Part shown: positions 60,236 through 64,000 of the stretch, piece by piece | Layout of the letters: each line of letters begins with the position of its first letter | Position numbering within the stretch: the stretch's first letter is position 1 | Assembly (NCBI RefSeq): GCF_021391395.1 | Contig: NZ_CP090059.1 | Coordinates: forward strand, 2,899,001-2,963,000 | Length of the DNA: 64,000 nt | DNA from: Sphingomonas cannabina | GTDB lineage: Bacteria; Pseudomonadota; Alphaproteobacteria; Sphingomonadales; Sphingomonadaceae | Direction of reading: 5' to 3' | Made by a program: the position numbers and the translations under genes | The notes under the pieces: generated by a model | The model's input: the letters and a program-made list of their open reading frames with translations, nothing else | The model's database searches: none | What the model was told of the DNA's origin: nothing

Positions 60236-62782
60236 TCAGGGCACCGGTGCGGAGCCGGTGACCTGGATTGCCTTCTGGAGTCGGATGTCGTCCGAAGCGC
60301 TGCCGATCAGCAATCGATACGCACCGCCTCGCGCGATCCAACGATGCGTCGCCGTATCCCATCCCGCGAAAGCACGCGGATCGAGCGTCAGCTCCACTGC
60401 CCGGCTCTGGCCCGGCGCCAGCGCGACCTTGGCGAAGGTCCGGAGCTGCTTGACCGGTTCATTCTCCGCCCGCGTCGCCGGAGCGACATAGAGCTGAACG
60501 ACCTCTTTGCCCGTGACCTTGCCGATGTTGCGGAGCGTGACCCTCACCTTCACCGGCGCACCGGGCCTTACCGCCGCGGGCGCGATCAGCCCCGAGTAGG
60601 CGAAGCTCGTATAGGAGAGGCCGTGGCCAAAGGCGAACAGCGGCTTCACCCCGCGCGCCTCATAGCCGCGATAGCCGACCAGCAGGCCCTCGGCATATTG
60701 GCTCTTGGCGCTTTTCAGGTCGACCGTATCGTCGCTGCTCCCGGCCGGAAAGGTCACCGGCAGCTTGCCCGAGGGATTGACCTTGCCCGTCAGCACGTCG
60801 GCGAGCGCGGCCGCGCCGCCCTGTCCCGGTAGGAACATGTCGACCACCGCCGGAACCCGGTCGATCCAGGGCATCGTCATCGCCGCGCCGGCGTTGATCA
60901 CCACCGCCGTGTTCGGATTGGCGGACGCGACCGCCTCGACCAGCCGGTCCTGCTCGCCCGGCAGGTCGATCGTCGACCGGTCATAGCCTTCGCCCTCGGT
61001 CAGCGACGAGGACCCGACGATCACCACCGCCGCATCGGCGCGCTTTGCCGCCGCCACCGCCGCGTCGAAGCTCGGCCGCGGCGTGCGCACGCCGAACGCG
61101 AGCAGCTCATAGGGTGTGCGCCCAGTCACATAATCGAGCCGCACCGGATAGGCTTTTCCCGCCGCCAGTTCGATCGTCACCGTCCGTCGCGGCACCGGGA
61201 AGCCGATCACGTCGCGATTGTCGGGCGTGCTCGGCGTCGCCTTGTCGAGAATCGTCTTGCCGTCGAGCGTCAGAGTCGCCGAACCGGTGCCGCGCACGCT
61301 GAACTCATAGGATCCGGTCTCGGGCGGCCAGAACAGCCCTTCCCAGCGGAGCGCGGCATAGCCGACCGCCTGCGGCCCAGCGACATTGCCGCTGATCCGC
61401 TTGCTGAAATCGGTCGCGAGCTCGCTGCGGGTAGGCGTGCCGGCGAAGTCGTTGGCGGCGAAATAGCTGGCCCTGAGCCCCGTCTCCTTGCGGTCCGCAG
61501 CCGGGCTGAACAGCTTGGGATCGGCGGCCGGCGGCGCCTCGTCGCTGTCGACGCCCTTCTCATAGGCCACTTCGACGCCGGGCAGCGCCGCCCTGATCGC
61601 CTCGAGCGGCGTCTGCAGCCTGGCGAAAGGCACCACCGCCGAGCTGCCACCGCCCTGGATGCGTGCGACCGCGGCATTGGGCCCGATCACCGCCAGCCTC
61701 CTAATGCCAGGCTTCAGCGGCAGCACGCCCGCGTTCTTGAGCAGCACGATCGCTTCGTCGGCGGCCGTTCGCGCCACCGCCTCATGCCGCGCGCCGCCGA
61801 TTTCTCCCCTGGCCGGGCCGCCGTCGAGGATGCCGCTCCGCACGATCGCCCGCACCACACGCCGGACATTGTCGTTGAGCTGCGACCCGCTTACCTCGCC
61901 TGCCTTGACTGCCGCGATCAGCTTGTCGCCGAAATGCTTGGGAGGCCCGGGCATCTCGACGTCGAGCCCGGCATTCGCCGCCGGCACGGTCGAGTGCGTG
62001 GCACCCCAGTCGGACACCACGAAGCCCTTGAAGCCCCATTCCTTCTTGAGCAGGTCGGTCAGCAGCCAGCGGTTCTCGGCGGCATAGGTGCCGTTCACCT
62101 TGTTGTACGATGCCATCACCGACCAGGGATCGGCCGCCTTCACCACCGTCTCGAACGCGGGCAGGTAGATCTCGCGCAGCGTGCGCTCGTCGACCACCGA
62201 GTCGACGACGAACCGGTTGGTCTCCTGGTTGTTGGCGGCGAAATGCTTGATCGAGACGCCGATGCCCTGCGCCTGCACCCCCTCGACATAGCCGAGCGCC
62301 AGCCTGCCCGCGAGCAGCGGGTCCTCCGAATAGGTCTCGAAATTGCGCCCCCAGCGCGGCGTGCGGACGATGTTGACCGTCGGCGCGAGCAGCAGCGATG
62401 CGCCATAGCCGCGCGCCTCCTCCGCGATCGCGCCGCCGACCGCGCGGGTGACCTTCGGATTCCAAGTCGCGGCCAGCGAGACCGCGGTCGGGAACACCGT
62501 CGCCGGCTTCCCCTCCGGCGAGCGCACGCCGGTCGGCCCGTCGGTCATGCGGAACTCGGGGATGCCGAGCCGCGGCACCGCGTGCAGCGTCATCCCCGAG
62601 GCGCCGGCAAGCAGCGACACCTTCTCCTCGAGCGTCAGCCGCGCCACCAGGTCGTCGACGCGCTTCTCGACCGGCGCGGCCTTGTCGCGATAGACCTCCG
62701 ACTGCGCCGCCGCCGGCCCGCTGCCGAGCGCAAGCGTCAACGCGGCGACAGCGATGCCGCCCAGCTCCCAGGATGACCTCAT
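60236..62782 (-). CDS. GH3 beta-glucosidase with inserted PA14 domain
   Basis: An 848-aa exported enzyme (signal peptide 1-26, AAAQ). The GH3 barrel shows RFETYSEDPLL-like GRNFETYSEDPLLAGR, VSIKHFAANNQE and the nucleophile Asp in GFVVSDWGATHS. The (alpha/beta)6 domain has SSSLTEGEGYDRSTIDLPGEQ with the acid region. A PA14 insert (about 440-580, LRASYFAANDFAG to VRTPRPSF) and a C-terminal Fn3-like domain (LFAFGHGLSYTSF onward) give the BglX/BgxA-like order. It removes terminal glucose or another sugar in the periplasm. Confidence 0.92.
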   Translation of the reverse strand: MRSSWELGGIAVAALTLALGSGPAAAQSEVYRDKAAPVEKRVDDLVARLTLEEKVSLLAGASGMTLHAVPRLGIPEFRMTDGPTGVRSPEGKPATVFPTAVSLAATWNPKVTRAVGGAIAEEARGYGASLLLAPTVNIVRTPRWGRNFETYSEDPLLAGRLALGYVEGVQAQGIGVSIKHFAANNQETNRFVVDSVVDERTLREIYLPAFETVVKAADPWSVMASYNKVNGTYAAENRWLLTDLLKKEWGFKGFVVSDWGATHSTVPAANAGLDVEMPGPPKHFGDKLIAAVKAGEVSGSQLNDNVRRVVRAIVRSGILDGGPARGEIGGARHEAVARTAADEAIVLLKNAGVLPLKPGIRRLAVIGPNAAVARIQGGGSSAVVPFARLQTPLEAIRAALPGVEVAYEKGVDSDEAPPAADPKLFSPAADRKETGLRASYFAANDFAGTPTRSELATDFSKRISGNVAGPQAVGYAALRWEGLFWPPETGSYEFSVRGTGSATLTLDGKTILDKATPSTPDNRDVIGFPVPRRTVTIELAAGKAYPVRLDYVTGRTPYELLAFGVRTPRPSFDAAVAAAKRADAAVVIVGSSSLTEGEGYDRSTIDLPGEQDRLVEAVASANPNTAVVINAGAAMTMPWIDRVPAVVDMFLPGQGGAAALADVLTGKVNPSGKLPVTFPAGSSDDTVDLKSAKSQYAEGLLVGYRGYEARGVKPLFAFGHGLSYTSFAYSGLIAPAAVRPGAPVKVRVTLRNIGKVTGKEVVQLYVAPATRAENEPVKQLRTFAKVALAPGQSRAVELTLDPRAFAGWDTATHRWIARGGAYRLLIGSASDDIRLQKAIQVTGSAPVP

Positions 62783-62783
62783 C

Positions 62784-63104
62784 TTACTTGATCGCGGCGA
62801 GGTCGGTGTCGACCTTGGCCAGCAGCTCGTCGGTGAGCTTGCCGTCCGAATAGGCCTGGAGCTGCCGGAGGCTCATCCCCTTGAACATCTCGTACTCGGG
62901 CCGCGCGGTGAGGCCCGGCAGGTCCTTCTCCAGCACGACCTTCGCCGCCGGATCGGCCGCGAGCTCCTGGATCGGCGTCTGGGTCGAGAACTTCGCGGCG
63001 GGCGCCGGCGCGGCCGCCTCCGGAGCCGCCGCGGGTGCCGGCGCAGTCTGCGCGGCAAGCGGAGCGGCGGCGGCGAACAAGACGGTCGCAATCACGGTCT
63101 TCAT
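62784..63104 (-). CDS. Small exported protein with Ala/Pro-rich linker
   Basis: A 106-aa protein. The ATG at 63104 lies eight bases after AAGGA; an ATG at 63113 overlaps the stop of the acyl-CoA ligase (ATGA) and is possible. Signal peptide MKTVIATVLFAAAAPLAAQ, then a linker of repeated PAPAAAPEAAAPAPAAK type and a folded tail: TPIQELAADPAAKVVLEKDLPGL, EMFKGMSLRQLQAYSDGKL. The ATP-x-L-x-DPAA-x-x-VL-x-K-x-LPG pattern is seen in small sphingomonad proteins. One base separates it from the GH3 start. Confidence 0.75.
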   Translation of the reverse strand: MKTVIATVLFAAAAPLAAQTAPAPAAAPEAAAPAPAAKFSTQTPIQELAADPAAKVVLEKDLPGLTARPEYEMFKGMSLRQLQAYSDGKLTDELLAKVDTDLAAIK

Positions 63105-63109
63105 GGCAT

Positions 63110-64000
63110 TCATCCTTCTTTGGAGGTGTCGCTTTCGAGCTCGGCGATCATCGCCTCGCGGATCAGATATTTCTGGATCTTGCCGGTCACCGTCGTCGGA
63201 AAAGCATCGACGAAACGGATGTGGCGGGGAATCTTGTAGTGAGCGATGCGGCCACGGCAGAAGCTGCGGATGTCTTCGGCATCGCCCGTGGCGCCGGGAC
63301 GCAGCCGGATCCAGGCGCACAGCTCCTCACCCATCCGCTCGTCGGGCACGCCGACCACGGTCACGTCCTCGACCGCAGGGTGGCCGTAGAGATACTCCTC
63401 GATCTCCCGCGGATAGACGTTCTCGCCGCCGCGGATCACCATATCCTTGAGGCGGCCGACGATCGTGCCGTAGCCCTCTGCGTCAATCACGGCGAGGTCG
63501 CCCGAGTGCATCCAGCCCTCCGCGTCGATCACCTCGGCGGTCTTCGCGGGCTCGTCCCAATAACCGAGCATCACCGAATAGCCGCGGGTGCACAGCTCCC
63601 CCGGCGTTCCGGTCGGCACCACCTCGCCGCCCTCGTCGACGGTCTTGCATTCGAGATGCGGCTGCACCCGCCCGATCGACCCGATGCGGCGCTCGACGGG
63701 ATCGTCGATCGCGGTCTGGAAGCTGACCGGGCTGGTCTCCGTCATGCCATAGGCGATGGTGATGTCGCGTATGTTGAGCCGCTCGATCACCTGCCGCATC
63801 AGCGGCTCCGGACAGATCGCGCCGGCCATGACGCCGGTGCGCAGCGAGCTGAGGTCGAAACGATCGAACTCCGGATGCGCCAGCATGCCGATGAACATCG
63901 TCGGCACCCCGTAAAGCGCGGTGCAACGCTCTGCCGTGACCGCCCGCAACGCCGCATCGGGATCGAATCCGGCGCTCGGATAGACCATCCTCGCGCCATG
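63110..64000 (-). CDS. AMP-binding acyl-CoA ligase, C-terminal part (truncated by window edge)
   Basis: The last about 296 residues of a fatty-acyl-CoA synthetase-like enzyme; the frame remains open to the window end. Visible motifs: [13 protein letters not shown], the AMP-binding [30 protein letters not shown], the hinge [21 protein letters not shown] and the catalytic Lys in [11 protein letters not shown]. These are the order and content of ANL-family ligases. It overlaps the small secreted gene by its stop codon. Substrate is unknown. Confidence 0.92.
   Translation of the reverse strand, partial: HGARMVYPSAGFDPDAALRAVTAERCTALYGVPTMFIGMLAHPEFDRFDLSSLRTGVMAGAICPEPLMRQVIERLNIRDITIAYGMTETSPVSFQTAIDDPVERRIGSIGRVQPHLECKTVDEGGEVVPTGTPGELCTRGYSVMLGYWDEPAKTAEVIDAEGWMHSGDLAVIDAEGYGTIVGRLKDMVIRGGENVYPREIEEYLYGHPAVEDVTVVGVPDERMGEELCAWIRLRPGATGDAEDIRSFCRGRIAHYKIPRHIRFVDAFPTTVTGKIQKYLIREAMIAELESDTSKEG

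Overview
The window looks like chromosome of a GC-rich alphaproteobacterium, most likely a sphingomonad (Sphingomonas/Sphingobium/Rhizorhabdus type). This is an inference from three things: large TonB-dependent receptors next to glycoside hydrolases, short lineage-typical proteins at 31.0-34.3 kb, and GC-rich palindromic intergenic elements repeated four times. No phage, plasmid, IS or CRISPR genes were recognised. One tRNA (Met, CAU) is present.

Layout. 0-1.3 kb: end of a class III CoA-transferase and an enoyl-CoA hydratase (+). 1.4-12.4 kb: a nine-gene minus-strand operon holding an amidohydrolase, an MFS carrier, a Tat-exported FAD/GMC dehydrogenase pair with a cytochrome c, an Fe-type alcohol dehydrogenase, an aldehyde dehydrogenase, and a PQQ dehydrogenase with a second cytochrome c. 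An FCD-type GntR regulator precedes it, and both the regulator and the operon carry the same 15-bp dyad upstream. 13.3-22.1 kb: small secreted and envelope proteins (outer-membrane barrel, TRIC channel, LprI-like, DUF3011 protein with an internal repeat, L,D-transpeptidase with a duplicated half, NAPE-PLD-like lipoprotein) and an FMN-reductase pseudogene. 22.2-23.6 kb: a Tat-exported Gfo/Idh/MocA protein.

23.9-30.8 kb: a signalling island. An operon of a double-domain KaiC-like ATPase, a large hybrid histidine kinase and a single-domain response regulator is flanked by two paralogous Crp/Fnr regulators. 31.0-34.3 kb: a run of small genes (IF-1 paralogue, MbcA/ParS-like protein, transglutaminase, cold-shock protein, unknowns). 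34.6-36.7 kb: a siderophore receptor behind a Fur-box-like site. 36.8-47.4 kb: a glycan-use locus with a GH29 fucosidase behind a 20-bp perfect palindrome, and an operon TonB receptor - GH39 - MFS - RhmD-like dehydratase - beta-hydroxyacid dehydrogenase. A divergent GntR regulator sits beside it, with three identical 15-bp candidate operators.

47.8-52.5 kb: a four-gene operon (alpha/beta hydrolase, SDR, GH130, 2H phosphodiesterase) divergent from a short SelO. 52.7-58.6 kb: an AstD-like dehydrogenase, then the assimilatory sulfate-reduction operon SUMT-DUF2849-cysI-DUF934-cysH, in which a palindromic repeat supplies the cysI ribosome-binding site. 58.6-64 kb: dnaB, a GH3 beta-glucosidase, a small secreted protein and the end of an acyl-CoA ligase.

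The most interesting loci are the KaiC/hybrid-kinase island, the multi-dehydrogenase operon with its operator pair, the GntR/TonB glycan locus, and the palindromic element at cysI. All functions are read from sequence by eye; no searches were run.
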